Source: Candidatus Gullanella endobia
GTDB lineage: Bacteria > Pseudomonadota > Gammaproteobacteria > Enterobacterales > Enterobacteriaceae
Reading direction: 5' to 3'
Assembly: GCF_900048035.1 (NCBI RefSeq)
Contig: NZ_LN999832.1
Location: forward strand, 868,001 to 932,000
Length of the DNA: 64,000 nucleotides
Notes under the pieces: generated by a model
The model's input: only the letters and a program-made list of their open reading frames with translations
What the model was told of the DNA's origin: nothing
The model's database searches: none
Part shown: positions 1-10,752 of the stretch, one piece after another
Layout of the letters: the number at the start of each line of letters is the position of its first letter
Numbering within the stretch: position 1 is the stretch's first letter
Translations under genes and position numbers: made by a program

Positions 1-1263
1 AATCAAAAAAATTCCTTTTTTTAACCAGATACTTAATCGTTTAAACCATCTATTAATTAATAATTTTTTTTCTATATTCACTTCGCTGTTTAAATGTAAT
101 TCTTTACCATAATGTAATAATCCTACGACAGTAGAATAATCAGGTGCTTTTGTATGATCTGTTAAACCAGTTATATTAAGCGGCTGGCCGATACGTACTT
201 GAGTATGAAATACTTGTTTTGCGCATGCTGTTAAGCCATCAATTTTCGTTGCTCCACCAGTCAAGACAATGCCCGCGGCGAGATTATGTTTTACTCCTTG
301 TTCTCGCAGTTGTTCCTGCAATTGTAAAATCTCGTTTTGAACTAGAGCAAATAATTCACTGTAACGTGGTTCGATCACTTCAGCCAAAGTTTGACGCTGG
401 AGATTTCTCGGTGGTCGGCCACCGACGTTTGCTATTTCTATATTCTCATCTTTATTAACCATAGCACTAAGTGCACATCCGTGGCGAATTTTGATTTCTT
501 CAGCATCTGTAGGTGATGTACCAAAGGCGTAGGCGATATCGCTAGTAACTACATTACCTGCATAAGGAATTACTTTTGTATAGCGCAACGCTCCTGCAGT
601 ATATACTACCATATCCATAGTTCCACCACCGATATCAAGCATACATACACCCAATTCGCGTTCATCTTCAGTGAGAACTGCATAACTTGACGCTAAACCA
701 CTAAAAATAAGTTGATCAACTTTAAGACCACAACATTCAACTGCTTTAATAATGTTTTTGGCCATATCATTATGGCAGGTAATCATATGGACTTTAACCT
801 GCATACGAATACCTGATAGTCCAATTGGATTTCTAATTCCTTCCTGATAATCAATTGCATAATCCTGAGGAATAACATGCAATATACGACGCTCATCTAG
901 CATACGAACCGATTTAGCAATATGCACTACATTCTCAATATCTTCTTGAGTTACTTCTTCTTCGGAAATCGGCACCATACCAATTTCATTCTGGTAACTG
1001 ATATGTCTACCAGATAAGGAAAGGTAAACTGAAGAAATATGGCAATCTGCCATTAACTCAGCTTTATTAATAGTATGCTGGACACATTTTACGACTGCTT
1101 CCAGATCGTTAACATCACCTTTTTCCATGCCACGAGATTGACAACTACTAATACCGATTATATTTATCATAATATCGGGCAATAGTTCTCCTACCAGTGC
1201 AGCTACCTTGGTAGTACCGATCTCTAATCCTACTAGCAGTTTTCTATTTATTGCTTTGATCAT
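1..1263 (-). CDS. ftsA: Cell division protein FtsA (3' end runs off the window)
   Basis: Actin-like ATPase that anchors the FtsZ ring to the cytoplasmic membrane and recruits the later divisome proteins. The frame opens at ATG 1263-1261 and stays open for 421 codons to the window edge, where no stop is reached; E. coli FtsA has 420 residues, so only a few codons can be missing. Seen in the translation: the phosphate-1 loop GLEIGTT at residues 12-18, the phosphate-2 loop LDIGGGTMD at about 209-217, the adenosine motif LTGGATKIDG near residue 355, and an amphipathic membrane-targeting tail (WFKRLSIWLKK). It follows ftsQ by 23 bp, as expected for the distal dcw cluster; ftsZ would lie just beyond the left edge. 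Identification is secure by near-colinear similarity to the E. coli protein. Confidence 0.96.
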   Translation of the reverse strand, partial: MIKAINRKLLVGLEIGTTKVAALVGELLPDIMINIIGISSCQSRGMEKGDVNDLEAVVKCVQHTINKAELMADCHISSVYLSLSGRHISYQNEIGMVPISEEEVTQEDIENVVHIAKSVRMLDERRILHVIPQDYAIDYQEGIRNPIGLSGIRMQVKVHMITCHNDMAKNIIKAVECCGLKVDQLIFSGLASSYAVLTEDERELGVCMLDIGGGTMDMVVYTAGALRYTKVIPYAGNVVTSDIAYAFGTSPTDAEEIKIRHGCALSAMVNKDENIEIANVGGRPPRNLQRQTLAEVIEPRYSELFALVQNEILQLQEQLREQGVKHNLAAGIVLTGGATKIDGLTACAKQVFHTQVRIGQPLNITGLTDHTKAPDYSTVVGLLHYGKELHLNSEVNIEKKLLINRWFKRLSIWLKKGIFLI

Positions 1264-1286
1264 TCTTATTTTGCCTGTATTTGAAT

Positions 1287-2063
1287 CTATTGCTGATTAT
1301 TAATTTTCGATCCGGTATAAATTTCGGCCCAACCGACAGCCAATCCTGATTTATAGCGCATATCTATATAACTAATACGTTTATTATCATTTATGGCTTG
1401 CTGGAGAAGAATCGGATAAATCCTAATAAAGCGCTTTAAGCGCTTAGCTCTATCATCTCGGCCTAATTCAAGTTTAATACCGTCTCGTAACGTTAATTGC
1501 CACGAGTGGCGAGCGCTCATACTGACTGATTTAATCTGAAACTTAGTCGTCATTAGCATTTCGTTCATTATACGATATTCGTTCAGTATCTCTCTTTCGC
1601 TACCCTCTGGACCATAAAGCATTAGAATAGGATGATTACTAATACGCTCCGATGGAGCACTAAATACTTGGCTGCTGCTGTCAAGTAGATATTGATCATT
1701 CCAGCGCGCTATAGGTACATATTCTAGAAAATGTATTTTTAACTCGTCCGGCCATCGCTTACATACACTAATTTTTTTTATCCATGGCATACGCTTAATT
1801 TGCTGATGAATAATATTAACCTCTTGCCGTATAAAGGCATCGGTCGTTCCTAATGCTAGGATTGCATTGCGGATATCATCATTGGTAGTATAATGACGAT
1901 ATCCGGTTACTATTAATCGAGATAATGGTAAATGATAGGTATCTTTCATCCAATCTACGATTATCCATCCTCCTAATAGGAGGGTATAGAGTAATATTAG
2001 TAAAAAAATCAGACCCGTGAGTTGACTGAAATTGATATGTTCTGCAATAATTCTTCTGTCCAT
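1287..2063 (-). CDS. ftsQ: Cell division protein FtsQ
   Basis: Bitopic inner-membrane divisome protein that bridges cytoplasmic and periplasmic division proteins through FtsB/FtsL. It has 258 residues against 276 in E. coli, mostly through a short N-terminal tail. A single membrane segment lies at about residues 17-37. It is followed by a POTRA domain (about 45-120, starting near LIVTGYRHYTTNDDI) and a beta-rich domain that ends with the conserved stretch RISYIDMRYKSGLAVGW. Position between the murG side and ftsA matches the ancestral cluster. The ancestral upstream neighbours murC and ddlB are absent, so ftsQ now sits behind about 1.5 kb of non-coding sequence and must use a promoter there or very long read-through from murG; I could not pick out a convincing promoter. 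Confidence 0.95.
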   Translation of the reverse strand: MDRRIIAEHINFSQLTGLIFLLILLYTLLLGGWIIVDWMKDTYHLPLSRLIVTGYRHYTTNDDIRNAILALGTTDAFIRQEVNIIHQQIKRMPWIKKISVCKRWPDELKIHFLEYVPIARWNDQYLLDSSSQVFSAPSERISNHPILMLYGPEGSEREILNEYRIMNEMLMTTKFQIKSVSMSARHSWQLTLRDGIKLELGRDDRAKRLKRFIRIYPILLQQAINDNKRISYIDMRYKSGLAVGWAEIYTGSKINNQQ

Positions 2064-3556
2064 TTCATATTTTATATGTTTATTACTATTTGTTTATGTC
2101 AGATCATTTCAACTAAAAATGATTAAGATATTTTTTGAAAATTAAATTCTTTAATCACAATATTTTCGAATAACTTCAACTGTAGCAATTAGTTTTTAGT
2201 TATTTTATGAATAATTTTTCAATCGTATCAGTACATTTAATTAGTACTAAACTATTTTCTTTTAATACCTATTTTAGTATCACAGGAATTGAATTAATAT
2301 CTAGTATCAGAATTAGATTTACCTTACCGTATCTGCGAATAGTGCAGTATAAACAATATCTATCAATGCTGGAGATCAATTCTTTGTTAGAAGAATCAAC
2401 TTCCAATATCAATAGAATATTTAAGCTAGAAAGGATATTAACAGAAATATTATATAGATCTCACATAAACGTATAACAATGTAATTGAAACATTATAACT
2501 AACTACTTATTTAATTAACTATATAGATACTACTTTAATAGTAATATCTATATAGTTATGTGATGGTTGTAATTATTTACTAGTATAATTGCCTTCTATT
2601 TTGCTATTAAAATTGATAAATATCATAATCGTCAACTTGATAAAGTAATATTAGATAAATCAAATTATAACATTTTTTATAAAACTTTTTTCGTTGATAT
2701 GATTTTTTGATCTCCATATAAATTACTGTACTACATTCAATACCTTGTGATAATTTATTAAATTAATTTTTACTAATATATTATTTATTTTAAACAAAGC
2801 TAAAGTTGAAAAACGCTATTCTAGCGATAATTACTAATATAAAAAATCAGCATAATTTATAAAATAAAAGTATTATTTTCCCAATGTGAGTTAGAAATTT
2901 TCGGATTATCAGATCGCTAATACATGTTAGCAAACTGCTATAAAAAGATTGATTATACAGAGTTATATCCTATAAATTAATTAATAATCAATATTATAAG
3001 TTGAAAATACAGGAAGGATAAATTATTTTAATTAGTTATTTTATCAGATAGCGATTTCAGATTAGATAGAGATAAACACTAAATAATTTTGCTAATTTGT
3101 TATTTGTAACAATTAAATATAGAATAACTACTATATAAATAATAGACATTATTGCAATCGTTTTTGTTTGAGCATATATGCTATAAAAGTTATATTTTTA
3201 TGAAAAATAAACCAGTATTATTAATATTTCTGTACAATATAAAGAAGGATTTTTTAAATTTTTAACCGTTAAGATTTCAGTATTATTTGCTATAATAACA
3301 TTTAATATCATAACTATGATATTGGCATTACTGATATTATTAAGGTGATAACTGAAATAAATTTCAGCATACAAGTAGGTTTGCTTGTGTATAATTAAGA
3401 TTAATACTAAATCAATCTTACTACTTTAATAGATTCTATTTTAATTTCAAAATAGCATTATATCGGTATTTCAATATCGATAAAATAGCTTTGTTTAATA
3501 TTATGCATTTTAAAAATAAAAGTTCATAATATATATCCTATATTATCTGTATATAA
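2064..3556. other. Non-coding gap at the murC-ddlB position
   Basis: In Enterobacterales this slot holds murC and ddlB, about 2.4 kb. Only 1.49 kb of very AT-rich sequence is left and I cannot recognise either gene in any frame. A hairpin at 2517-2557 is the only clear structure. An 89-codon plus-strand frame at 2207-2476 has no ribosome binding site and no family resemblance, and I do not call it a gene. Confidence 0.8.
2517..2557. repeat. Long hairpin in the murC-ddlB gap
   Basis: The 13-base arm AACTATATAGATA at 2517-2529 pairs perfectly with 2545-2557. A further TACT/AGTA pairing inside extends the stem to about 17 pairs with one mismatch. There is no U-run after it, so it is not a classical intrinsic terminator. 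Confidence 0.6.
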
Positions 3557-4624
3557 TCAAATACGCACCATTGCCATTATTTCCTGTATTATGCGTTCCG
3601 TTGCATCAGGTATAGCTACCATCCTGGCGTGTTTCGCCATAGTTAGTAATGTTGGTCTATCCCAACTGGATAGTATATTACTAACCTGATCAACATTAAA
3701 GGCCGGTTGCTCAATGATCTTCGCTGCGCCAACTTGTTCTAGTCGTCGTGCATTCCAATACTGCTGACGATCTTTGTGCATAAACGGTACAAAAAGAGCT
3801 GGTAAACCGACAGTAGAAATTTCACTTACTGTCAGTGCTCCAGCACGGCAAATTACAATATCTGCCCAAGCATAGGCAGAAGCCATATCGTCGATAAACT
3901 CTAGTACTTTGTGCTGTCTCACACCGTTTTTTTTATAGTCTTGATTAACTTCCTCTAGCGCTCCTTTTCCTACTTGATGCCATAGTGTTAATGTATCAGC
4001 CAAACGGCCGGCGACTTCCGGCATGATTTGATTAAGTATCTTCGCACCTTGACTTCCACCGATAATTAATACTCGAATTGGGCCTGTACGATCACGAAAA
4101 CGCGTTTCAGGTTCTGGTAGAGATATAATTGCATCTCGTATTGGATTTCCAACTAAATTGGCATGAGGAAAAGTGCCTGGAAATGCTTGTAGAACTTTAT
4201 TGGAAATTTTTGACAAAAAACGATTAGTAAGACCAGCGATACTATTCTGTTCATGTAAGATCACTGGAATACCTAAGCTCCAAGCTGCTAGACATCCCGG
4301 CCCAGAAACATAACCACCCATTCCAAGTACTATATCTGGTCGCCACATATGCATAATCTGTCTAGCTTGATACAGAGCACGACAAATACGCACTGGTACT
4401 AACAGTTTTGTTTTCAGTTCTTTACCGCGAAAACCACTAATATTAACAAAATTAATATCAATACCATGCTGCGGAACAAGATCAGATTCTATGCGATTGG
4501 CAGTACCGAGCCAGCGGACCTCCCATCTCTGTGCTATCAGGCGATGCGCAACTACCAATCCAGGGAAAACATGTCCACCGGTACCCCCTGCTATCACCAT
4601 TAGTCGCTTTGTTTTTGTTATCAT
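3557..4624 (-). CDS. murG: Lipid II synthase MurG (UDP-GlcNAc transferase)
   Basis: Membrane-associated GT-B glycosyltransferase that adds GlcNAc to lipid I to form lipid II on the cytoplasmic face. I chose ATG 4624-4622 rather than the in-frame ATG three codons upstream: it overlaps the ftsW stop as ATGA and gives 355 residues, exactly the E. coli length, with the start aligned (M-x5[16 protein letters not shown]). Seen: glycine loop 1 GGTGGH with the conserved His at residue 18, [10 protein letters not shown] near 103, HEQN near 127, the third glycine loop GGSQGA near 190, and the donor-binding end around [13 protein letters not shown]. It is translationally coupled to ftsW upstream. Nothing is missing from the active site. 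Confidence 0.97.
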   Translation of the reverse strand: MITKTKRLMVIAGGTGGHVFPGLVVAHRLIAQRWEVRWLGTANRIESDLVPQHGIDINFVNISGFRGKELKTKLLVPVRICRALYQARQIMHMWRPDIVLGMGGYVSGPGCLAAWSLGIPVILHEQNSIAGLTNRFLSKISNKVLQAFPGTFPHANLVGNPIRDAIISLPEPETRFRDRTGPIRVLIIGGSQGAKILNQIMPEVAGRLADTLTLWHQVGKGALEEVNQDYKKNGVRQHKVLEFIDDMASAYAWADIVICRAGALTVSEISTVGLPALFVPFMHKDRQQYWNARRLEQVGAAKIIEQPAFNVDQVSNILSSWDRPTLLTMAKHARMVAIPDATERIIQEIMAMVRI

Positions 4625-5814
4625 CGCGACCATTTTGAAAATGCCTGTACCTTAGCTAGACGCGTTTCAAAATCTACTCTTAGTAGTAGCACTATTGTTG
4701 TCGACATAATAAGCAGGCTTGAACCACCATAACTGATAAATGGTAAGGTTAAACCTTTTGTTGGTATTATACCAGCGGTAGCACTCACATTAACTATCGT
4801 TTGAAAAGCAAAAGATATTCCAATAGAGCAGGCAAGTAAACCAGAAAAAATCTGGTTTATTTTCAACGCTTTTCGTCCAATAGACATAGCACGTAATGAA
4901 ATACAAAATACTATCAGTAACGCTAGAACTACACCAAAGTAACCTAATTCTTCACCTAAAATAGCAAAAATAAAGTCGGTATGAGCTTCCGGTAAATAAT
5001 CTAGTTTCTGTATTGAGTTACCCAATCCTTGCCCCCAAAACTCACCACGACCAAATGCCATAAGTGATTGTGTAAGCTGATAACCACTGCCAAATGGATC
5101 ATTCCATGGGTTCCAAAATGATGTTAAACGTCGTATTCGATAGGGCTCAGTGATAATGAGTAATAGCACTACAAAAATGCTAGAGCTAACAATTGATAAA
5201 AATTGCCATAATTTAGCACCAACTAAAAATAACATTGCCAGAGTAGTAACAAATAATATTATAACAGTTCCAAGATCGGGTTGAGCAAGAAGTAATAGTG
5301 CTAATAGAATCATCACGCCTATTGGCTTACAAAATCCCAAAAAATTGGTACGTACTTCCTCTACCTTGCATACTAAATAATTAACTAGATGGCAAAATAG
5401 AGCTAATTTTGATAATTCTGCTGGTTGGATGCGCAGCGGCCCAAGTGCTATCCAACGTGATGCACCGTTAACTGAATTACCGATTATTAGAACAACTAAT
5501 AACATTACCAGCGTGGTAAACAATATTACTGAGCTGTAGCGTTGCCAAAACACCATCGGAATTCTCAATGTTACTAATGATAACAAAAATGCTAAACAGA
5601 GGTAAAATGCATCACGTTTTGCAAAATAAAATGGGTCATTTGATAAATGTGCTCCAATCGACATAGATGCCGAAGTTACCATTACAAAACCAATGCTAGC
5701 TAGTCCTAGCGTCAGCCATAATAATGTACGATCATATAGTAAATAAGTTTTTACCTTAGGTTCGCTTATCTCTCTAATTAAGCTATAAATGAATTTTAAA
5801 CTAGAAAAACGCAT
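4621..5814 (-). CDS. ftsW: Septal peptidoglycan polymerase FtsW (SEDS)
   Basis: Polytopic SEDS glycosyltransferase that polymerises lipid II at the septum together with FtsI. It has 397 residues against 414 in E. coli; the deficit is in the poorly conserved cytoplasmic N-terminus. Conserved blocks seen: [17 protein letters not shown] at the first membrane segment, [64 protein letters not shown] and the C-terminal [14 protein letters not shown]. The stop overlaps the murG start by four bases (ATGA). The upstream neighbour murD is missing, leaving about 1 kb of non-coding DNA before mraY. Confidence 0.97.
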   Translation of the reverse strand: MRFSSLKFIYSLIREISEPKVKTYLLYDRTLLWLTLGLASIGFVMVTSASMSIGAHLSNDPFYFAKRDAFYLCLAFLLSLVTLRIPMVFWQRYSSVILFTTLVMLLVVLIIGNSVNGASRWIALGPLRIQPAELSKLALFCHLVNYLVCKVEEVRTNFLGFCKPIGVMILLALLLLAQPDLGTVIILFVTTLAMLFLVGAKLWQFLSIVSSSIFVVLLLIITEPYRIRRLTSFWNPWNDPFGSGYQLTQSLMAFGRGEFWGQGLGNSIQKLDYLPEAHTDFIFAILGEELGYFGVVLALLIVFCISLRAMSIGRKALKINQIFSGLLACSIGISFAFQTIVNVSATAGIIPTKGLTLPFISYGGSSLLIMSTTIVLLLRVDFETRLAKVQAFSKWSR

Positions 5815-6821
5815 AAGATAATAACCTATGCTAGGTGAATAAAAATATCAGCATACACTTTTGAAATGCTAAATTAATCTAAACGATTATAAGATAGTTT
5901 TAGTATAAAAATCACTGTTCTTATCATAGATAAGATAATATATGTAGCATATTTAAAATCAAGATTAGTTTGTATGGAATAAAAATATACTTACCAAAAG
6001 TATTGATAGGATACGCCTATAATTATTATAAACATAATCAGAAACTATCTTTCTCTTAGAGAGAAGTAACTATGCGCTATAATATAATTTTACCTAGAAT
6101 ATGAATAAAGAAAATGGTTTTTATATTTCTCACCAATGCCGGTATATTGTATTTTATGTCTATATACTAGTAGGATAAGCAGTATATGCTCTTCGTTAAA
6201 GATAAAGATCTTATTCTTATTATCTTTGTGTATTTTAATGTGATTACAAAATGCTGTCTAAAAATTAAGTTGATGGGAATCTATTCAATGTTTTATCAAT
6301 GCTGAGAATACTTACTACTAATAATTTTAGACTGTAAATAGTTTCTAATTAAAAACTTGATATTTTAAAAAATACATCTGGCAAAGTGATATTAAAATAA
6401 TAATATTATTAGATAGATAGTATTATCAATATCTATCTAATTCTCATAGTTAAGAATAACTATTTTACTCATAATATAGGTAATAATATTTTTCTTTTAG
6501 AGTTAATTATTGTTGTTAATTAAACCAATTTTCCATAAAAACTTTATTTTGTTAATAATCCTAACCTAAGTTAATATAACTGAAATTAGTTCAGGATACG
6601 AAAAAAGAACATTAAAGAAAATTATAATATATAATATCATTAATGAACTATTGTGTATATAATGTATTTGAATACATCTAAATGATGTGAAGTATTATTC
6701 GATAATTTATTTAAATCGAGAGGTTTAAAATCATGATAAATATAGTAGAACTGCAATATAGTAAAGATTAACCATTTGCTTAATGATAATGACTCTTTTT
6801 CGCTTTGATAGTTTGTTATTA
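5815..6821. other. Non-coding gap at the murD position
   Basis: murD (about 1.3 kb) normally lies between mraY and ftsW. Here 1.0 kb of AT-rich sequence is left with no recognisable MurD motif such as the GSNGKST ATP loop. A minus-strand frame at 6640-6879 overlaps the 3' end of mraY out of register and is not a gene. Confidence 0.8.
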
Positions 6822-7907
6822 TCATCCTATTTTTAGAGTTGCTAGTCCGATAAAGACCAATATCAGCGAGATAATCCATAAACGCACAATGATACGTGGT
6901 TCTGGATAACCTTTTAATTCATAGTGGTGATGAATTGGTGCCATACGGAAAATACGTCGCCCGCGTAATTTGAAAGATCCTACTTGTAAAATTACTGATA
7001 AAGTTTCTACTACGAAAACTCCACCCATAATTAATAGTAAAAGTTCCTGACGTAATAAAACAGCAATAATACCAAGCGCACCACCTAACGCTAGTGAGCC
7101 AACATCGCCCATAAATATTTTGGCAGGATAGGTATTAAACCATAAAAACCCTAATCCGGCGCCGATAATAGCCATACATATCACAACCAATTCACCCGAA
7201 AATCGCAAATAAGGAATATGTAAATATTCTGCAAAATCTACATTACTTGTTACTAATGCTATTAGTGCTAGACCAGCAGCGACAATCACTACTAACATAG
7301 TTGCTAGACCGTCTAGACCATCAGTTAAGTTAACTGCATTACTGGTACCAACAATAACAAAATATGCTAAAAGTACATACCAAAGACTAGGCTGTAGTAT
7401 AATTTCTTTAAAAAATGGAATTACCAAGTAGGTTATTTTTGGTGTATATATTCTAAATATAAATATAGTAAATAAAACTGTTAGCGCTATTATTGATTGC
7501 CAAAAATACTTCCAGAGAGCAACAAGTCCCCGAGCATTTTTGTATACTATTTTGCGATAATCATCGATAAAGCCTATGCTACCGTAACTTATTAGGATAA
7601 ACAAAACACACCAGAGATATGGGTTAGATAAATAGACCCACATTAATACTGAAATTGTGATTGATATGAGGATCATCAATCCACCCATGGTTGGAGTGCT
7701 GCTTTTGCATAAATGCAATTCCGGACCGTCATTTCGAATTATCTGTTTAATCTGGAGTTTTTTTAGATAGGCAATAATATAAGGTCCCATCCACAGTGAT
7801 AAAAAAAACGAAGTTAAAAAACTTATACTAGTACGAAACATTAAATAAGAAAAGATATTGAATCCTGAATAAAATTGAACTAGATATTCAGCTAGACAGA
7901 TTAACAT
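6822..7907 (-). CDS. mraY: Phospho-MurNAc-pentapeptide translocase MraY
   Basis: Integral membrane transferase that moves phospho-MurNAc-pentapeptide from the UDP carrier to undecaprenyl phosphate, giving lipid I. 361 residues, one more than E. coli, with about ten hydrophobic segments. Catalytic signatures seen: the Asp pair in FIDDYRK near residue 115, [10 protein letters not shown] near 194, [15 protein letters not shown] near 267 and the [10 protein letters not shown] histidine motif near 325. The first seven bases overlap the end of murF. This is the last gene of the murE-murF-mraY block before the murD gap. Confidence 0.97.
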   Translation of the reverse strand: MLICLAEYLVQFYSGFNIFSYLMFRTSISFLTSFFLSLWMGPYIIAYLKKLQIKQIIRNDGPELHLCKSSTPTMGGLMILISITISVLMWVYLSNPYLWCVLFILISYGSIGFIDDYRKIVYKNARGLVALWKYFWQSIIALTVLFTIFIFRIYTPKITYLVIPFFKEIILQPSLWYVLLAYFVIVGTSNAVNLTDGLDGLATMLVVIVAAGLALIALVTSNVDFAEYLHIPYLRFSGELVVICMAIIGAGLGFLWFNTYPAKIFMGDVGSLALGGALGIIAVLLRQELLLLIMGGVFVVETLSVILQVGSFKLRGRRIFRMAPIHHHYELKGYPEPRIIVRLWIISLILVFIGLATLKIG

Positions 7908-9268
7908 AGTGCTCTCTCCTGTAACGCGTGCACTATTTGTTCCATTGCAGAATTATGTGAACCCTTTACTAATATAGTCATAACTGCTTTTTTTGATAAT
8001 AGCTGTATCAATTTTATGATTAGTGCAGTCTTGTCCTGAAAATGCTCACCCCGACCACTAGCTTTGCTAATAAGATAGCTTAAACGGCCAAAACTTAAAA
8101 CTTTATCGATACAGGTTAAAGCAACATTTTTTCCAACCTGAAGATGATATTTTTCAGCTTTCTCTCCTAGTTCAAGCATATCGCCAACTACCATTACCCG
8201 ATATCCTGGCATTTCCGATAATACTTGTAAAGCAGCATCCATAGAACCAACATTAGCGTTATAGCTATCATCTAATAAAAGATGATCAGTACCAAGTGTA
8301 ATAGGAAATAAACGTCCAGGTATAGCTTTTAAATGTGCTAAACCGGTAGTAATCGCCGATAATCCAGCTCCTACTGATACTGCTAATGCGCAAGCAGCTA
8401 GTGCATTAGCAACATTATGTTTACCTAATAACGGTAACTGAACCTGACATTTTCCTAATGGACTATGTAAGATAAAACGTATACCCTTCTGATCGCTTTT
8501 TATATTAGTAGCAAAAAAATCCACATCATTATCAGCCTGCAAAGCAAAACGCCAAATTGTCTTATGACCTAGCATCTGTTTCCAGCACGACCAATCATGG
8601 CTATCAGCATTAAGAATGCCGCGTCCATTATCTGGTAATCCAGTAAAGATTTCACCTTTGGCTTGTGCTACGCCAGATAATGAACCGAATCCGGCTAAAT
8701 GGGCTGCAGAAAGATTATTTACTAGCGCAGTTTCTGGTCGTACTAAATCGGTAGTCCAAGCAATTTCACCAAGATGATTCCCTCCCAGCTCGATAACTGC
8801 AAAATCATGTTTTGGAGTTAAACGCAACAATGTTAGTGGTACGCCAATATCATTATTAAAATTATCTTTTGTCGAAAGAACTAGCCCACATTGGCTCAAG
8901 ATAGCAGCTGTCATTTCTTTAACCGATGTTTTCCCAGAAGATCCTGTTATAGCTACTACCCGTGTTGGAACCTGCTGACGAACCCAAGCACCCAATTGAC
9001 CTAACGCGCGCTTAGTATCGGCTACAAATAACTGTGGCACGGAAAACGGTAGACGACGGCTCACTAGAAGTGCAACAGCACCAGCATCTAGCGCTTGTTT
9101 AGCAAAATCATGCGCATCAAACTGATTGCCCTTCAGCGCAATAAACAAACATTGCTGTGTTACTGAAGATGTCCGCGAATCGGTAATGATAGTCTCAATA
9201 GTGCTATCATTACCGATTCGCTCAGCGTTAAGTACTGGTGCAATTGCGCTTAATCTAAATGGAATCAT
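7901..9268 (-). CDS. murF: UDP-MurNAc-tripeptide:D-Ala-D-Ala ligase MurF
   Basis: Cytoplasmic ATP-dependent ligase that adds D-Ala-D-Ala to UDP-MurNAc-tripeptide. 455 residues against 452 in E. coli. Mur-ligase features in order: N-terminal substrate domain, ATP loop [13 protein letters not shown] near residue 107, [13 protein letters not shown] near 160, the DSYNAN motif near 312 and the VVGDMLELG block near 338. It starts inside the murE stop (ATGA overlap) and its stop overlaps the mraY start, so the three genes are translationally coupled. It needs D-Ala-D-Ala, whose usual source, ddlB, is missing from this cluster. Confidence 0.97.
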   Translation of the reverse strand: MIPFRLSAIAPVLNAERIGNDSTIETIITDSRTSSVTQQCLFIALKGNQFDAHDFAKQALDAGAVALLVSRRLPFSVPQLFVADTKRALGQLGAWVRQQVPTRVVAITGSSGKTSVKEMTAAILSQCGLVLSTKDNFNNDIGVPLTLLRLTPKHDFAVIELGGNHLGEIAWTTDLVRPETALVNNLSAAHLAGFGSLSGVAQAKGEIFTGLPDNGRGILNADSHDWSCWKQMLGHKTIWRFALQADNDVDFFATNIKSDQKGIRFILHSPLGKCQVQLPLLGKHNVANALAACALAVSVGAGLSAITTGLAHLKAIPGRLFPITLGTDHLLLDDSYNANVGSMDAALQVLSEMPGYRVMVVGDMLELGEKAEKYHLQVGKNVALTCIDKVLSFGRLSYLISKASGRGEHFQDKTALIIKLIQLLSKKAVMTILVKGSHNSAMEQIVHALQERALC

Positions 9269-10752
9269 ACTAACATGCCTAATAATTTTGCTACAGTAGT
9301 ACGATCGGAATACTCTAGATGTTTCTGACCAATGATCTGGTAATCCTCATGGCCTTTACCAGCTACTAATACTAAATCTTCTGGCGCGGCTTGCATAATA
9401 ACGCTAGTAAGCGCTTCGGCTCGACCAGAAATTGTTTGTACTAAGCTAGAATCTAGTAGGCCACTCTTAATATCGTTAATAATATCCTGAACTGCTTCGC
9501 TACGAGGATTATCATCAGTAATAATCACATGATCAGCGTACTGTTCAGCAATAGCACCCATTAATGGCCGTTTGCCTTTATCACGATCGCCACCGCAGCC
9601 AAATACGCACCATAATTTACCATAGCAATGTAGCCTAGCCGACACTAATGCTTTTTTTAGCGCATCAGGAGTATGAGCATAATCTACTAGAACTTTAGGA
9701 TGACCTTCTGTATGAAATACTTCCATGCGACCACAAACCGATTGTAAACGACTAGCACTCTCAATAAGAGCTGATAACGGATAGCCGAGTACTAATAGCG
9801 TCGTGAATGCTAATAATAGATTGCTAACATTAAATTCCCCCACTAATGGACTATGAAGAATTCCTTCACCCCACTTAGACTGAAAGGGAATCTCTGCACC
9901 ATGCTCATGGTAATGTATCTCACCGGCACATAACCAATCGCCTTGAAACTTTAGCGGTAACACTTTATTAATGGTAATCGCAACTGCTTTAGGTAATATT
10001 TTGAGCCAGCGTTGTCCAGTATCATCATCAGCATTAATAATATACTGATTAACATCTAACTCGTTGAATAGACGCCATTTAGCTGCTTCATATTGCATCA
10101 TATCACCGTGATAATCGAGATGATCTCGACTTAAATTTGTAAATATTGCAGCAGAAAAATGCACATCACTGACCCTATTCTGAACTAGTCCGTGGGAAGA
10201 TACTTCCATTGCTGCAAATCGCGCACCTTGTTGGTATATCTGTGATAACAGCTTTTGAACTTCAATAGGTGAAGCAGTAGTATTTTTAGCTGGATAAATA
10301 TGTTTTAGTAAACCATTACCAACAGTACCCATTACAGCACTTATCTCACCTAACAAGTTCGTCCACTGTGCAAGAATATGACTTGTAGTAGTTTTTCCGT
10401 TGGTACCTGTGACGCCTACTAATCGAAGTGAACGCGATGGTTGTTGATAAAAACGACCCGCTAAGGCTGACAAGCGTGTATGGAGATGCTGTAGATAAAT
10501 GATAGGTACACCGTGAAATTCACTAATTTTGCTTTCTTCAATTTCATCTTTTGTTTGTGCTACAACAGCAGCGACACCTTGCAAAATCGCTTGAGGAATG
10601 TAGTAACGTCCATCTGTTTTTTGACCAGCGATAGCAACAAATAGATCACCAACTTTCGCAGTTCGGCTATCTACTGTCATTTCTCTTAACATACGTTCTG
10701 GAGTATTAGGTACCCAGGGCATAAGTAGTTCACGTAAATTACGATCAGTCAT
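9265..10752 (-). CDS. murE: UDP-MurNAc-dipeptide:meso-diaminopimelate ligase MurE
   Basis: Cytoplasmic Mur ligase adding meso-diaminopimelate to UDP-MurNAc-L-Ala-D-Glu. 495 residues, identical to the E. coli length. The ATP loop [11 protein letters not shown] lies near residue 113. The signature DDNPRSEA, the diaminopimelate-specificity motif of Gram-negative MurE, lies near 411, and the [10 protein letters not shown] block before it is intact. The start ATG shares its A with the ftsI stop (TGATG) and the stop overlaps murF. The gene predicts a diaminopimelate-type wall. Its substrate requires MurC and MurD activity, which has no gene in this window. Confidence 0.97.
   Translation of the reverse strand: MTDRNLRELLMPWVPNTPERMLREMTVDSRTAKVGDLFVAIAGQKTDGRYYIPQAILQGVAAVVAQTKDEIEESKISEFHGVPIIYLQHLHTRLSALAGRFYQQPSRSLRLVGVTGTNGKTTTSHILAQWTNLLGEISAVMGTVGNGLLKHIYPAKNTTASPIEVQKLLSQIYQQGARFAAMEVSSHGLVQNRVSDVHFSAAIFTNLSRDHLDYHGDMMQYEAAKWRLFNELDVNQYIINADDDTGQRWLKILPKAVAITINKVLPLKFQGDWLCAGEIHYHEHGAEIPFQSKWGEGILHSPLVGEFNVSNLLLAFTTLLVLGYPLSALIESASRLQSVCGRMEVFHTEGHPKVLVDYAHTPDALKKALVSARLHCYGKLWCVFGCGGDRDKGKRPLMGAIAEQYADHVIITDDNPRSEAVQDIINDIKSGLLDSSLVQTISGRAEALTSVIMQAAPEDLVLVAGKGHEDYQIIGQKHLEYSDRTTVAKLLGMLV

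Noticed and set aside
2207-2476. 89-codon plus-strand open frame in the murC-ddlB gap
   Set aside because: No ribosome binding site, low-complexity composition, no family resemblance and the wrong strand for the operon. A faint DdlB-like reading on the minus strand around 2290-2345 was too short and interrupted to call a relic.
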